This document shows, one piece after another, positions 31,424 to 44,118 of a DNA stretch of 64,000 bases. The notes under the pieces are model-generated. The model did no database searches. It was not told where the DNA came from and saw nothing but the letters and a program-made list of their open reading frames with translations. Positions within the stretch are counted from its first letter, which is position 1. Each line of letters opens with the position of its first letter. This DNA comes from Polymyxa betae (lineage: Eukaryota > Endomyxa > Phytomyxea > Plasmodiophorida > Plasmodiophoridae), in the NCBI GenBank assembly GCA_003693705.1, contig RBZT01000978.1, forward strand, positions 1 through 64,000. The letters are read 5' to 3'. The translations under genes and the position numbers were made by a program.

Positions 31424-32385
31424 AGCAAACAGCTGCCTTGAATATTGGTATTCAAAAACACCAAATAAAAATAATAGGAAGAATTTCAGTAAAAAATGGA
31501 TGCGAGATAGGGCGGGTCCTGAGACTTGGTTATTCTTGCAAGACAGATTAATTTCATAGACCCCTAACACAACATTTTATGGAATTGAATTCCGTGATCT
31601 GATCTTGTATTATACAAGTCAAATCGTCGCCGAAATCGATTTCATTCTGTTACGATATGAGAGCTTGATTTCAACGACAATAATCCGCCCATGATGAATA
31701 AATCATATCGTTGAATATGCAATTCCACTCCAAAAGCAGTAACTTATATTTCTGCTATCTCTTTGGTGGCCGACGATACGACATACAATGTCTCATATTG
31801 ACAGCAGTTTATTTAAAACTATAAAGCCGTGATATAGATATAGTGATTGTAGACGTGGAGACGTCATTATTTGCCAAAACTGAACGACTCAACGATCTTA
31901 GTTTGGACTGCGATCAGCAACGAACCGACGCAGCTCATGGCATGGAGCATCACTGGTTTCGTCCTCAGAAGTTGAAGTATTTAGTGAATATGCGACCCGG
32001 TTATTAAGCCTACATACATTGCTAGTTATCATCAATAAGATATTGAATAGTCCAATCCATTTTTGAGCTTTGTCATACGTCAAATGTAGGTTGTAAGTAG
32101 ATGGTGACAACTTGACCATTGGGGTTAGGTACTTGTCCGTTTGTTTTAGGTGTGTTTAAGGTTGCAAATTCCTCCATTACTGATACGGTTTTCGTATCAG
32201 ACGCATGATATCGTGAGCGCGGAATACGATGGAATACGGGCTGTGTACAGATATAAGACCAAATATGTATGATAGGTAATAGGATGACTGAAATCTATAG
32301 TGATGAAGATGGTTACTGTTACTGCTGGCCTGCTGGGGCGCCCCAACATCCCATACCACTATTTGACTGCGTGATCAACTTAATA
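31424..32385. other. Intergenic region between divergent genes
   Basis: About 960 bases between the transcription factor (minus) and the aldehyde dehydrogenase (plus), presumably with both promoters. A 73-codon minus-strand ORF at 31,898-32,119 has no recognisable motif and is not called. No RNA gene or repeat was recognised. Confidence 0.5.
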
Positions 32386-34230
32386 ATGTATCGCATTCCA
32401 TCTGTCTCATCTCAATCTGTATTATTCAATAGATATGCATCAAGGATACGATCAGTATCTAACACTATCCAGGTTGATAACCCTTATACATCAAAGGCTT
32501 ATGTAGAGGTACAGGCTTTCGCCTAGTTGTGCTTGATTATTTAATGTCGACGTTAGATCGAAGAAGCCGATGAGCCGACTATGTTAAAACTTGTAGATTA
32601 TTCTGCACAAGTATATCGTAGTTGGGCGAATAGTCCTATGAGTGAAAGGATTGACCTATGCCGGAATTTTGTGAAGCATTTCCAGGCTCAAGGAAATCGA
32701 TATGCAGAACAGATCTGCAAGCAGACGGGAAAACCTTTAAATCAGGCTTTAGGAGAGATATCAACGACTATTACTCGCGCTAATAAGCTTATTGAATTAG
32801 CGGGTGTTGCTTTAGCTGATCATAAATTAAACGATGAAAATGGCGTCGAAAGAAGAATCACTCGAGAGCCAATTGGACCAGTATTACTGCTATGTCCTTG
32901 GAATTGTATATTGACAGCAACGTTCCGTTTATTCTTAATTTAAAATGGTTGTTAGATCCAATGCTATGCGCCATCAATGGCATTATCCCAGCCGTTCTTT
33001 CTGGAAATTCAGTGCTGTTAAAGCATTCAGAGCGATCCTCATTATGTGCAGATGCATTTGAAGAGAGCTTCAAGCTTGCTGGTGCTCCAAAACATCTTTT
33101 GCAAGCGTATGATCGATGCTGTATGGGAAGCCCGGCTTGTTAAAATCTGTTCATCAGTTTTCATGGATCACACGAACGTGTTGCTCATGCTATTGCTCAT
33201 CCTGCAATTGGATATGTGCAGTTCACAGGCAAAACATTTTTACAAGTTTAAAAAATTGCTCATTGCTTTACAGGATCTGTTGCCGGTGGTCAGAGCGTCT
33301 ACAAAGCAGTTTCTAATCGCTTTATCGGTAAAAACGATCAATTCCTTATCGATTTTAACAGTTGTTGTGAAGATGTTGGACTTGAGCTTGGGGGCAAAGA
33401 TGCTGCTTATATCTGTGCTGATGCTGATGTAACAGCAGCAGCAGCTGGCGCTATCGATGGTGCGTTTTACAACGCTGGACAATCATGCTGTGCAGTTGAA
33501 CGTATTTATGTTCACAAATCTGTCTATGACGTCTTTGTTCAAGAAGCACTTTCTCTGGTGAAGAGTTACAAACTTGGCGATCCAATGAAATCGGATACAA
33601 CCATTGGTCCAATGGCTCAGCCAAAAGCTCCTTCTTTTTTGCTTCATCAGATCGAGCAAGCCCGTGCAATGGGAGCTAAGATCTTGTGTGGCGGAAACCC
33701 TACTACTGATCCTGATGGAAATGTTGGCTTCATACCAGATCAGTCCTCTTCTACGCAGTCTCATCTCGCTTTAGGGACGATTTTTTGAACCAACATTGGC
33801 CGTTGAGTGCAATCATGAAATGTCACTAATGGTTGAAGAATCATTCGGACCAGGTTTTAAAGCATTCTATTTCTTTTCGTTGAAGCTCATCTGCATACAG
33901 TTGTCGGGGTGGCGGCTGTAGAATCAGACGAGGAAGCGGTCAAGTTAATTAATGACAGTCCATATGGATTAACTGCTTCTGTTTGGACTAGAGATAATGA
34001 CCATGCAGATCATTTGGTAGTATTCTATAAAAGTGCCGTTATTGCTCTGAATCATGCTTTAGATGCCCAAGCTGAATGTCGGTACAGTTTTCCAGAATCG
34101 TTGCGATTATTTGGATCCTGAATTACCTTGGTCTGGAAGGAAAGCTAGCGGAAAAGGAATTTCGTTGAGCCATCTAGCTTACAACGCTTTTACAAAAACA
34201 AAAGCATATAATCTGCGACGTTTCCAATAG
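32386..34230 (+). CDS. Mitochondrial aldehyde dehydrogenase, succinate-semialdehyde dehydrogenase-like
   Basis: NAD(P)-dependent oxidation of an aldehyde to an acid. The ATG at 32,386 opens a presequence-like segment (MYRIPSVSSQSVLFNRYASR). After the first intron come KLVDYSAQVYRSWANSP and GVERRITREPIGPVLLLCPWN. An intron of about 54 nt then restores WNYPMLCAINGIIPAVLSGN, followed by SVLLKHSERS, HPAIGYVQFTG, the catalytic Glu segment LELGGKD and the catalytic Cys in NAGQSCCAVERIYVH. Then come VEESFGPG, NDSPYGLTASVWTRD and the C-terminal ASGKGISLSHLAYN ending at the TAG at 34,228-34,230. Family length and all active-site motifs are present across about six to eight exons. Substrate is inferred; phrases such as KHSERSSLCADAF favour the bacterial YneI/SSADH-like branch. 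Confidence 0.88.
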
Positions 34231-34375
34231 GCAGCACATAAAAATTAGAGTCGATGATTACGTGAAAGATACCTCTTTCTTATAGCTTCCTGTTTCACAG
34301 TTGAACGTGCACCAGGCAGATTAGTCTCCGATCTGTGACTGAAACGGCCTACAAATCGCTTGGATTTCACATATC

Positions 34376-36925
34376 ATGATGGATGAACTGAGATCGGTTG
34401 TCAATGAACTCAATAAGCCGCCATTCTCCAAGGGGCTTACTCTTGTATCCCTCGATCAGAAGACAGCGCCTGAGCTTCTTCAGCTTATCATTGATGTTCT
34501 TTCAGAAATGGACTCTAAAATGAAGTTGAATGTCAAACATGAGCAAAAAGACGTGGCGGTGTATGCAATTACAGACTTTGTAGCGATGCTGAATTATAAG
34601 CCGGCCGTTGAGAACAGGAATGATTTTCAGGCTCAGCTCAATGAAGGTTTCGAAGTTTGATTCAGTTACAAACGAGATGCTTACTGCCAATTAGATAATC
34701 GCCGTGTTATCCATTCCCTTCTTCACTGGCTACTCCGCCCTCAGTCTATGGCCGAATTTAAGGTATTCCGAGCAGTATGATTTGAATCATGACTTGATGG
34801 TTTGTTTAGACCCGGGCTTATTTAGCTCGCTTCCTGAGAAAACTGGAGATTCCACAACAATTCATGACAAACGATGAATCAGATCCATTGAGAATTCTAA
34901 GCAAAAATCTCCAGTCGCTTCAAGAGGAATTTGTTTCGGTGCATCGAACAGTAACTAAACTCAGAAATGAGGCAGATTCGCCCAGTTCAACATTGACTGT
35001 TCCCAAAACCGTTGCGTCTTTAGCTAAAGCCATCGAGCAAATGGAATCAGAAAAGACGCAATTAGAAATGAACATATCCCGCATCCAGGCAAAAACCGCG
35101 AATGAGGCCCAGATCCAGAATCTTGATTTAAAAGCAATGCTGACTATTACAAATCAATTAAGAAAACTTCAAGAACAGCAAAACCAATTACAACAAAGGT
35201 AAACAAACTCGTGCGGCTGCGATTGTGATATAATTTCTCTATTAGTTGCAATGATCAAAATCAATTGCTGAAGAATGCTCAAAATAAATGCGATTCGATT
35301 CATCGGAGATGGCGAGACATCAAGGATAGAGAAACCGCAGGCAGGGAAGTTGGCCCATCCGAAATAGTAGAGCGACTCAAGAACGAGCTACAATCTGTCA
35401 ACGCACGTCGCAACAGAACTATTTTGGATATAGCAGAAATTCAGAAGCATGCATTGGAATCTCAGCGAATTTTAACCTCAGAGCGTTTTACTGACGATCA
35501 GGTCGGAGTACAGCGAAGTCCATGCATAATTGACAACTGAGATTTCCCGAGGTGGCTAGCATCGAGACAGAACTCGCTGAAATTCGTAGAGAAGTCCAAA
35601 CGATGGAGTCTCTAAAAGAAACAATCTATCAGAAGACTGACGATCAGTTACGGGTATTTAGAAACCAAGCAAGTGCAGTAGAGAACAAACGGAAGATGAT
35701 CATCAAAGAGGTTGGCAAATTAGTAATTTACTTCAGCTAATAAACAGAGAATTTAGGTGAGCGAAGCCGACGAAGAACTACAAGAGCTAAGAAAAGAGTT
35801 AGCCAATATAGATGCCGAACTTGGAGTGGAGGGCAACCGTCCGAAAACGCAAGCCGATATCAAACGGTAAAGGAGAAGAGCTAAAAATGAAATCAAATAT
35901 TCATTTTGAGGTCACAGATATATGAATGAGTTGCAGGCTAAAACTCAAACGTACAAAACTTTAAAACATCAGCTTCAAGAAGGCAGAAATGAGCTGGCGG
36001 TTTTAGTCCGAACGGAAGAGATTTTGAGAAGCAGGGACGACCATCTCTCTGATCTCATACAAAATATGGAACAAGAAAAAGGTCGGCACGCCTGCTGAAT
36101 GAACAAATGAACCAGAAGTAATTTTGTTTAGGAATAACTGGATATGAAAAGACGCAAGGGCAGATCGAAAAGGTATCAATGGAGAAGAGCGGAATTGATG
36201 TGGATAAAGGAGCGACATTGGAAGAAATGTCTCAAATTGTCACGCAAGTCTTAAGTGAAATCAAATCTAAAAAGCACGAACTTGGGCCTATAGTACAGGT
36301 TACTGCAACATACAATATTTGATGGAATTCCACTTAAACTGATACAATAGGAGCTGAAAGAACAACGAGACGTTTATCAGGAAGTGGAAAATAGATATAT
36401 CGAGAAGAAGCGAAAATGGGACAGCGTGGCAATCGGATTTGACAATGAGCGATCGAAACTAGAATACGAATTGGATGAAAACTCGAACGGGTTCTCTCGT
36501 GAGGAATCCCAGTTTCATTTGATCAACAGTTTGCTGTTGATCGAAGAAGAGAAATTACAACGGTTAGACCAAGAGAAGGTTCTGCTAAAGAAAAACACAT
36601 CGAACAGCCTCCTTGGGAAATACATCAGCCATAAGCACATGTTGGAAACCATGATAAAAGAGAGGGAGCAGGAATCCAGAAATTTGAGGAAGCAACAAAA
36701 AGAAATCCAGGTGAATAATAGTGAACTGGGAATTACAGCAACTGAAATATCTAGTAGACGGATCATAGCGAGAAAGTAAACCAACGCCATGCGTTTACTA
36801 TTCTGCGACAGTTGCTACAAGCCAAGATACAGCTGATGCAAGTGACGCCGGAGGACCAAGAGGAGCATAATTTCCTGAAGATATCCCAAGGCGACCAATA
36901 CCCAGGTGGCGTTCCTGTCATCTAA
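34376..36925 (+). CDS. IFT81: Intraflagellar transport protein 81
   Basis: IFT81 is an IFT-B core subunit that, with IFT74, carries tubulin along the flagellum. The ATG at 34,376 begins the CH-like N-terminal domain: VVNELNKPPFSKGLTLVSLD, LLQLIIDVLSEMD, AVYAITDFVAMLNYKP. Then come VIHSLLHWLL, RAYLARFLRKLEIPQQFM and about 500 residues of coiled coil (for example LKNELQSVNARRNRTILDI and RYIEKKRKWDSVA). The last exon ends PEDQEEHNFLKI...GGVPVI with the TAA at 36,923-36,925. About ten short introns interrupt it. Spliced length is roughly 640-670 residues, normal for the family. It is direct evidence that the organism makes a motile flagellum. Confidence 0.92.
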
Positions 36926-37079
36926 AAAGTAAACAACAACTGAATAAATGAAATGGGATCTGTGATTACTCCCAACAGAACCAGGCGCACTATTTGTTGG
37001 TAGAGCTGCCTTTGTTTGTGCTGTGACTACGTAAAGAAGTTCGGGGTCTCCCCTTCGCCCCAAAAAGGCTCCAGGCACA

Positions 37080-39475
37080 ATGGCAGGATCTTCTATAAGG
37101 ACTCCCTCCCGACCGGACCTTAACTCTATATTCAATACCAGGCAGCGTAAACCACGATCTACACAATCAAAGAATGCCAATGCCAAACAGCAACCTGCCA
37201 TCGTGCAGGGCGATCTCGTACAGCTGTATGCTGCCAAAATTGAGCAGAAACAGATTCATAATCGTGCCGATGCAGTACTTGTCAAGCGCTCTCGTGTAAG
37301 TGGTCACTGTTGCCACGACTATAACGTTGAATGCCGTTTAGTCGCCACAGGGTGCTGATGAGAGGATAACACGACGCCGAGTTGACTTGGAATCCTCTGA
37401 GGAGCACTGCTCAACGTTATCGAATTCCAAAGTTAGTCAAATATTTAGTTTAGTTGCAACGGTTGATGGACTTGTAGGATATCGATCAAACTACCTCAGG
37501 TTTACGAGAGATTGTCGTGCTTCCTGAAAGAGACAATTTAGTCGTAAATATTGCTAAAGATGGTGTACTTGAGCTCAACAAACTTCCAATCAACCTGAAT
37601 TCTGATGAACCCACTATTACTGCGCCTTTAGAACAGATCTATAATCCTGTTATCAAAGTAACCACGTTCTTGAATCTCTCAAGAGTCTCTTTAACAATAT
37701 GGTTTCAGATTTCAGAGCCTTTTAAGCGGACTGAAACAGAGTCTGCTTCAGTTGGCAGAGCAGTGAAGCTGACAAGAGCTCAGTTACTGATGAAATCTGC
37801 ATTAGCGCCCGACCGCGCTCCTAAATTTCAAGATATTCCCAAAATTCGGAACATATCTTCTGCCGGTTCACAGATCAAAAATGCAGAACCAGAAACCGTG
37901 GAAATTGTTTCTACCAGCGACATAGCAAAAGTATAGGAGGAGTTCTCAGCTGCCGCTTCTTACAGTATCTTGTCCAGGTGCGAGATGATTGGGTTTCGAC
38001 TGCCAACCGGCTGCTAACACCTGAATTGCATATTCCTGTTCGATTACAGAATTTAAAAGAGGCAATCACTCAATTGCGGCTTTCCTATTCAATGACCGGT
38101 TTACAGATCTTTAAAGCTGTTGAAACGACAATGAACGTGCACAAAGCTCGCCGTCGAATCTCTGTTCCGGTCAAATTTTTGTCACAGGAATGGCTTTACA
38201 AACTCAATATTTCGCTTAGTTACCAGAACTTTCATCTGGTGTAGAATCCATCGTTAAGAAGACATTCACAAAATCGTATCTGGCACAGATTGTTCACTTG
38301 TTTCCTGAAGGGTATTCCCTGCATAACAGGTCGATTCGTGATTCGGAATCAGGCAGAAACGGTACTAGAAATGTTCTATGGTCGCAAATATTATTCCAAA
38401 TGATGGTACAGAAAATGTTATTATGGTAACCATGGTGGAACTGCCAGGATCGAGCAGCTTGAACCAGCTGCAAAGGAATCAACACAGGCTCGACCGTTTT
38501 CACGATTGCTTACTCAAGTTTGTTTTCCGGTTTTATCTTCAATGGCTCAAAGTCTCTGCGTTACGAATCTCCTTTCGTTGCTTCATTTTGACTGTTCTCA
38601 TTAGACTAAATATCCTGAACACTATAATGAGGTGGAATCATCCGGTCTTTACCATCTTAAATCGTGGCATTCTGCGTTTCCTGTAGAACGTTGTCCTGCA
38701 GTCCCACTCTGTCAACTACCTGTACCTCCTGCGTCCGCATCGAGTAATGAGTTGGCAAGGCTTGTTGGTGTAAACGCTCCCGAACGACAGTGTCCAGTTG
38801 ATCTCAATTGCTGTAGGAAGGCGATGCCAAGCAAAAAGTAGCTGCGGAACATGAAAGCAAGGCAAAGGTCAGTGGGGTATTGTGCTTTTTTGATTTTACT
38901 CATTGACTTTAGGCTTTACCGGCAGAAGGCATTAGCAATACTGATATTCCCGAAGGACTTCAAGGCCTGCCATTGTCGCTGATTCAAAAGATTCGGTCAA
39001 AGGAAGCGGCTGCTCGCAAGCTTACTGAAGAGATAGGAACGAAGCAACAGATACAAGCAGACATGTAATTTGTACAGTGTCCTGCCCGTTTAGCTGTTTA
39101 ATATTGAGTCGCATCAGTGATTTGGATTCCTTGCCTAATTTTGTTGTGTTGGTGCATGGGATGTTCTCTGCTCTAGGGAGGCCCTCAATGCTCTTTTCTG
39201 CATTCATTGCACAGCTGAAATTCAAGCTCAAGCAACAATTCGTGTCTGAAGGTAACTTCTGAGATTAGAGTGTGACCTTGTAATGAACACCCGTAGGTTC
39301 CATCTTGAATCGAGTCAATCTTCTATTAGAGCTTCTTCCTAGCTTTTGCCAAAAAGTTGCGGATGGCCGCATAGAAGCATTTCGCATTGATTTGAGTGCC
39401 AACATTGGTCATCTAAGATCGGAGTTACGTTATAAGATCAATCAGAGCAAAAGTAAAAGGAATTCTAAAGTGTAA
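37080..39475 (+). CDS. CDT1: DNA replication licensing factor Cdt1
   Basis: Cdt1 loads the MCM2-7 helicase on origins with ORC and Cdc6. The N-terminus (MAGSSIRTPSRPDLNSIFNT then RQRKPR) is basic and disordered and includes a short segment resembling, but lacking the Gln of, a PIP degron. The central winged-helix domain is recognisable by ELHIPVRLQNLKE, IFKAVETTMNVHKARRRISV and KTFTKSYLAQIVHLFPEGYSL, where geminin/MCM-binding regions lie in the family. After a divergent part (WHSAFPVERCPAVPLCQLP), the C-terminal MCM-binding winged helix appears as GLPLSLIQKIRSKEAAARKL and NLLLELLPSFCQKVADGR. The stop is at 39,473-39,475. Many introns; a 45-nt in-frame GC-AG segment at 38,062-38,106 is probably one of them. 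Tail to tail with the cullin gene. Confidence 0.8.
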
Positions 39476-39672
39476 TTTCCTGCAAGTCTGAAACATGCAC
39501 CTATATCGTTGTCCATCAGATCTGGCGATGATTATGTGGCATAAGGGGATTCACGATTGTCATATATCATTAGACATTAGCCAACATTATTATTATGTAT
39601 GTAAATATATATATCACACTGGTTATTCCTTATTATAATGGCGTTAATCACACAAACACTACTAACTGACAA

Positions 39673-42540
39673 TTACTCAGGGTTATACCGAATAATATCA
39701 GAAGTGCCTGAATCCCGAGACAAATACTCCCTTGAGATGAGATCCACAATAATATCTGTCAACATTCCATCTTCAAGCAGAAACTGTTGTCTAGTCTTCT
39801 CGATAATTTGCGCTTTTAGTTCTTGGATCCTGAGGGTCTTCTTCATTTTCATCAATTTGACTATATATGCTTCGATAACATGCTTTCGATCCTGTATACA
39901 TTTAAAAGTAGCATGAGAAATCTAAGTGCAATCACCTCTTTTATAGTAGCAACTGATTTTCGTAGCTCATTGTCGGCAACAGGTACCTCCGCGCCTAAAC
40001 TTATACATATCTGCCTCTGAGAAGTAGAGAACTTGAAATTGACTGAAAGTACGTCTTTGGTCGAGTATGACTGCGGAGGGTCTTTCAGCAATACCTGAAC
40101 ATAGTAAATCGAATCTGAAAACCGTTACAAATTGACAGACATTGAATTTCCCAGTGCACATATGCCGCAGCGCCCGCTTGATCATGGACAAACTAAGTCC
40201 CGTTAATGCAGGCAAGTCTTTGATAGCAATAGAGTCTGTTTGGTTAAACTGCAAAAGAATGACCGCTTGAATCGAGGACAAGTGTATTTCAGGTGCAGAC
40301 CGAAAACATATAGCTGAAGGGATTAAGTGTCATAGCAGGCAGACTGAAATTTTAATACCGGTTATAATACAATTTGCTGCAGAATGAATCCATGATATAC
40401 ATCGTCCAACAGTTGCCTTTCTATAAAGTTCTTCAAGTGCAATTAAACCTGAGGAAATCCTCGGCGGAATAAGCATTCCTTTTTCGCAGTCAACTAGCGA
40501 TTTTGGCCAGGAGCCTGTTGTTAAAATGCGCCCAGAAAACTGGATATTGTCGAGTCGAGTAAACAATGGAGGATGGCGGGTAACATCAGAAATCATCACG
40601 TCCATCTGATGAGTAAATCCTTTCCCCAATAAACCACGAAGCTGTTCAACGAAAGCCTTATCCCTAAAATATCGTGTTGGTCGATATACGAACCTCATTT
40701 TAAAGTTTGTAAGTTAAGTTACCCGTTATTGTCGACATCTGAGTTCAGCAACCGATTCGCTAATCCATTGCGGAAATGGACTGAGAAGACATCTTTCTCT
40801 TGACGAAGGCAACAAACAAGAGCAACGAGGTTTTCAATTTGCTGAATGTCCCCATCTTGACAGTATATATCAGCAGTGAAAGATTATCCACACACTTTTT
40901 CAGTACCGCCTAGTAGCAGCTTGTTTAAGTAATTGCAAACAAGCTGTGCACTGTTATTAGCCGCTTCCAGGATAAACTCAAATGCGTCATGAAGGGCCCG
41001 ATGGAATCTATCGTTAAGCAATAAGCATATTATTGGGTTACAGTCAAGAACTAACCGGATCGAATTTTTGAACGCAGCTTGAATTAATTGCAATTCTGAA
41101 ATGCGAAGGGCTATGGCATTACCAATAAAGCTCTCAGGATCATTCGCTAGAAGCTTCCCTTGATTAATGATGTGCTCTTGACACAGTGTTGCTAGCATAT
41201 CAAGAGAAGCCGGATGTCCTTGATAGAGGGAATACGCTAGAGACAGATCTGGCTAGCATTAGTAAATGCCGGTGTGGGTTCCACATAAAAAACGTCTTAC
41301 CTGTAGCGGAGCGTTTAACAAACATTGCATTGAAGCCTTCGTCCTCATCAGCAAGCATAACGGGAAAATGTTTAATCAACAAGTTTGAATGCAAACATCC
41401 AGTAACAGCAGATATAGATTCCTCTAAAAGCCAGTGGCTAAAGAACGAGATCTCGTTTGAAAGAATGTTAGAAACCTATAAAGGCACAATTCTTGAGCCA
41501 AATATCACGCACTGAGGGTTGCAGAATACCCGACTTAAATAGAGAGAAGTTCCCAATTCAGAGAGAAGATCAATAGAATCATTACCACCATAGAATCGCT
41601 CTGTACCGCGAATAATAGGCCTAGAAAGAAAGTCCTCGTACAACGTTTTTGGCTAGAGAATTTTAGAAGAATATTTTAGATGGCCCAGCGCATTACGTTG
41701 CCAGGTAGCATTCTAAGTTTTAAAACGCACTTTAAAACAGTCTTAAGCAGTCTGATATCCCCATCGTAAGGCTTCATTATCGGAATGCAGGTGGATCGGA
41801 ACTGTAAAATTTCGTTTTGAATAGCAGTACTTAGTCCACTTCTGAATTCGGAGAAAACAATTGCATGAAAGCAGGATAAGCATAATTGCTCTATCGACAG
41901 ACATTGTTCCCTTTTCACATGGAATTGATTCTAAAGAAATCTTTCAGAAACCATATAGAGTAAAGATCATTCCTACCAAGTAATTATAAACACAGCTCAA
42001 ATACTTTTCCACAAAAGTGAATTCGTGGTAAAGGTTCTGGAACTGAGAAAGAGCTGAACCATAGCGGGATCTGGGAAGCAAATCGTCACGAAGCCACGTG
42101 GACAACATCTGTTCAAGCCTGGAATATATCTCTTGGCCAAATACGCAGCCTTGCTGACATAAATCGAAAACCATCCTACAAATTATACATTTCAATAACA
42201 AAAGCAAACCGCATCGAGCGAAGGCATCGAACTGCAAGCAGAAAATTAAACTCACGTATAGGCTTTAATAACCTGTAATTTCACAGGATCATTTCCATTC
42301 TTAATCGACTCGATTAACGATAAGAACTGGTCTGACAACATCCTCCAGCCAGTATCAATCGATATCCATGCTTTGGTATTATGTTCTAAATAAGTATGGG
42401 CGTGATCAGAAGCACCGAGCAGAACACGGGTATAAGCATCCATGAGATCTCCAGAAAAAATGGATTTTGAGACATCCACAAGGAGCGAAAGACAATTAAT
42501 AAAAACACCTTTGAGTGAGGTCGTCTCGAGTGAAACGCAA
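39673..42540 (-). CDS. Cullin, CUL4-like (5' end unresolved)
   Basis: Cullins are scaffolds of RING ubiquitin ligases and are switched on by NEDD8. The minus-strand exons include an N-terminal helical repeat zone (41,680-42,530), a segment RFHRALHDAFEFILEAANN matching the family's helical core, the cullin-homology block around 40,330-40,700 (GKGFTHQMDVMISDV, ILTTGSWPKS, LEELYRKATVGRCISW), a winged helix (LSSIQAVILLQFN; LTGLSLSMIKRALRHMCTGK) and the neddylation site IVKLMKMKKTL. It ends with YLSRDSGTSDIIRYNPE at 39,673. The MKMKKTL wording and ALRHMCTGK (family: LQSLACGK) are closest to CUL4. The first exon and ATG could not be fixed; the frame opens after a stop near 42,545. It diverges from the XRCC4-like gene. 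Confidence 0.8.
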
Positions 42541-42596
42541 ATGTCACGCAGACAATCCAGTCAATTAAAGAGGCCTCGCTGTCTGTTACAGTATAA

Positions 42597-43859
42597 ATGT
42601 CACTGCTCTCTATAGCACAATTTCAACACAATGATATCAGCCTGGTTCTATGGCTAACAGCTACTTCAGATACACAGCGCTATCAGCTCTCCATAACTGA
42701 TGCTGCCCGTTTATGGAACACTATAGTCGACCTTAAAGACTCACCACCCGAGTATCCCGATGCTCGTGCCTACAAGGAACTTGTATTGCGGTCCAGTGCT
42801 AGTTTGATTCGTCAATCCCCTCTCATTCGATTACAGATGCTTGGGACATCAAGATACTGGATCATTTCATTACGAGTTTGATAACCTGAAAGACTCACTT
42901 CAGGTTTGCTGATTGATGTCAGCTGGATAGCCTTTAATAATAGTAGTAAGTTATCAGTCTCCCGGTTGATAAGCACTACAGCTGGCGCTATACGAGTATT
43001 TTTGTTTATATAACCATCGCTTGAATTGATTCTTGCAGCAAGGTCTTTTCTCGACAACGTTGCAATCTAATTCTGAATGTCGAACGGAAATTATGTCCTT
43101 ACTGCTGCAATGCATCTCCAAAATCGATACACTTCGCGTAATTCGGAAATTTTGATCTTCTTTGGAGATAATTAGAAACATAGTTGGAAAGACGGAAAAT
43201 TCGCTTTGCTAACGAACGCCTTGTTAAAGAAAACGCACAGTTACAGGAATTTCACGATAAAGTAATTCAGATGTGGTAGCAACATTTCATTTATAAGATT
43301 TACATTCTATAGGCCTGCGAAGCGAAGTTGATTTCGGAAGAAGAAGTGATGCACAGCTGTGTTGCTCTAAATTTTACTCAGTTCGACACAGATAATATCT
43401 CGCATTGCTAGCTTACAAGCAAAAATAGAACGAAACTTGTTGCGGGACAGAGATGTCGTGAATTCGCATATACAGCACCAAGATGAAAGGGAACAATCTC
43501 CACCCCGCCTGTCCCAGAGTTTCTACCATCTTGCAATCTGAAAATTAGTTATTTAGTGCTTTTTAGGTCCAGTTAAGGAGGCTGTTTCTGGAGATGTTTC
43601 TGGAATCGAGGCAGCTTTAAATCAGGCTACAAAATCGGATTTAATTCAGCCTAGCATCCATAAAGGTCGCAAACGAAGAACTGCTAAAGCCGGAAATAAA
43701 GCAGTTTCAACAACGTCATCCCAACATGAAAAATCACCGCAAGGCAACAAGCGACTCAAAGCTGGGTAAGCAATATGAAGCATATCGTGTATGCACATGA
43801 TTGATTTTAAAATTTATAGTTATATTGGTTCTGAGGATCTAATCTCTCAGCTGGAATAA
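42597..43859 (+). CDS. XRCC4-like DNA end-joining protein (candidate)
   Basis: From the ATG at 42,597 the first exon encodes a beta-rich head (YQLSITDAARLWNTIVDLKD), comparable with the ITDGxxxW region of XRCC4. Later exons give a head-to-stalk transition and a long coiled-coil stalk: FANERLVKENAQLQEFHDKV, ACEAKLISEEEVMHS, SLQAKIERNLLRDRDVVN. A basic C-terminal tail (KGRKRRTAKAGNK; SPQGNKRLKAG) ends YIGSEDLISQLE at the TAA at 43,857-43,859. The overall order (beta head, Glu-rich stalk, basic tail) and size fit XRCC4/Lif1, which with DNA ligase IV seals double-strand breaks. The sequence is divergent, and other members of the XRCC4/XLF/PAXX/SAS-6 superfamily cannot be excluded. Several middle exon borders are uncertain. 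Confidence 0.5.
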
Positions 43860-44118
43860 GTGGGCAGGATCCAAGAAGCGAACTGTACAACAGGACAGCG
43901 AATATCATCAATTTAAGTGAAATAAAGTGTTTGAGTTTACAAGGTTTGCTGTGACCACAACTGCAACAGTAACTTCAAATTTGTATGTATGTGATGGAAT
44001 GCCGGTTGGCCATAATCAATCATCATGACCGGTCCTAAACCTGAAATTCGTCAGAGCTGAACTAGTGCGTGATAAAATTTCCTTTCAGAATCTTTTTGCA
44101 ATTGTTGGTCACTGAACA

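Noticed and set aside
31898-32119. Minus-strand ORF of 73 codons between two divergent genes
   Set aside because: No motif, no convincing splice partner; kept as intergenic.
33240-33764. Several overlapping minus-strand ORFs opposite the aldehyde dehydrogenase
   Set aside because: The plus strand carries the conserved dehydrogenase motifs; minus frames are shadows.
36815-37237. Minus-strand ORF of 140 codons
   Set aside because: Overlaps antisense the last IFT81 exon and the first CDT1 exon; cysteine-rich nonsense composition.
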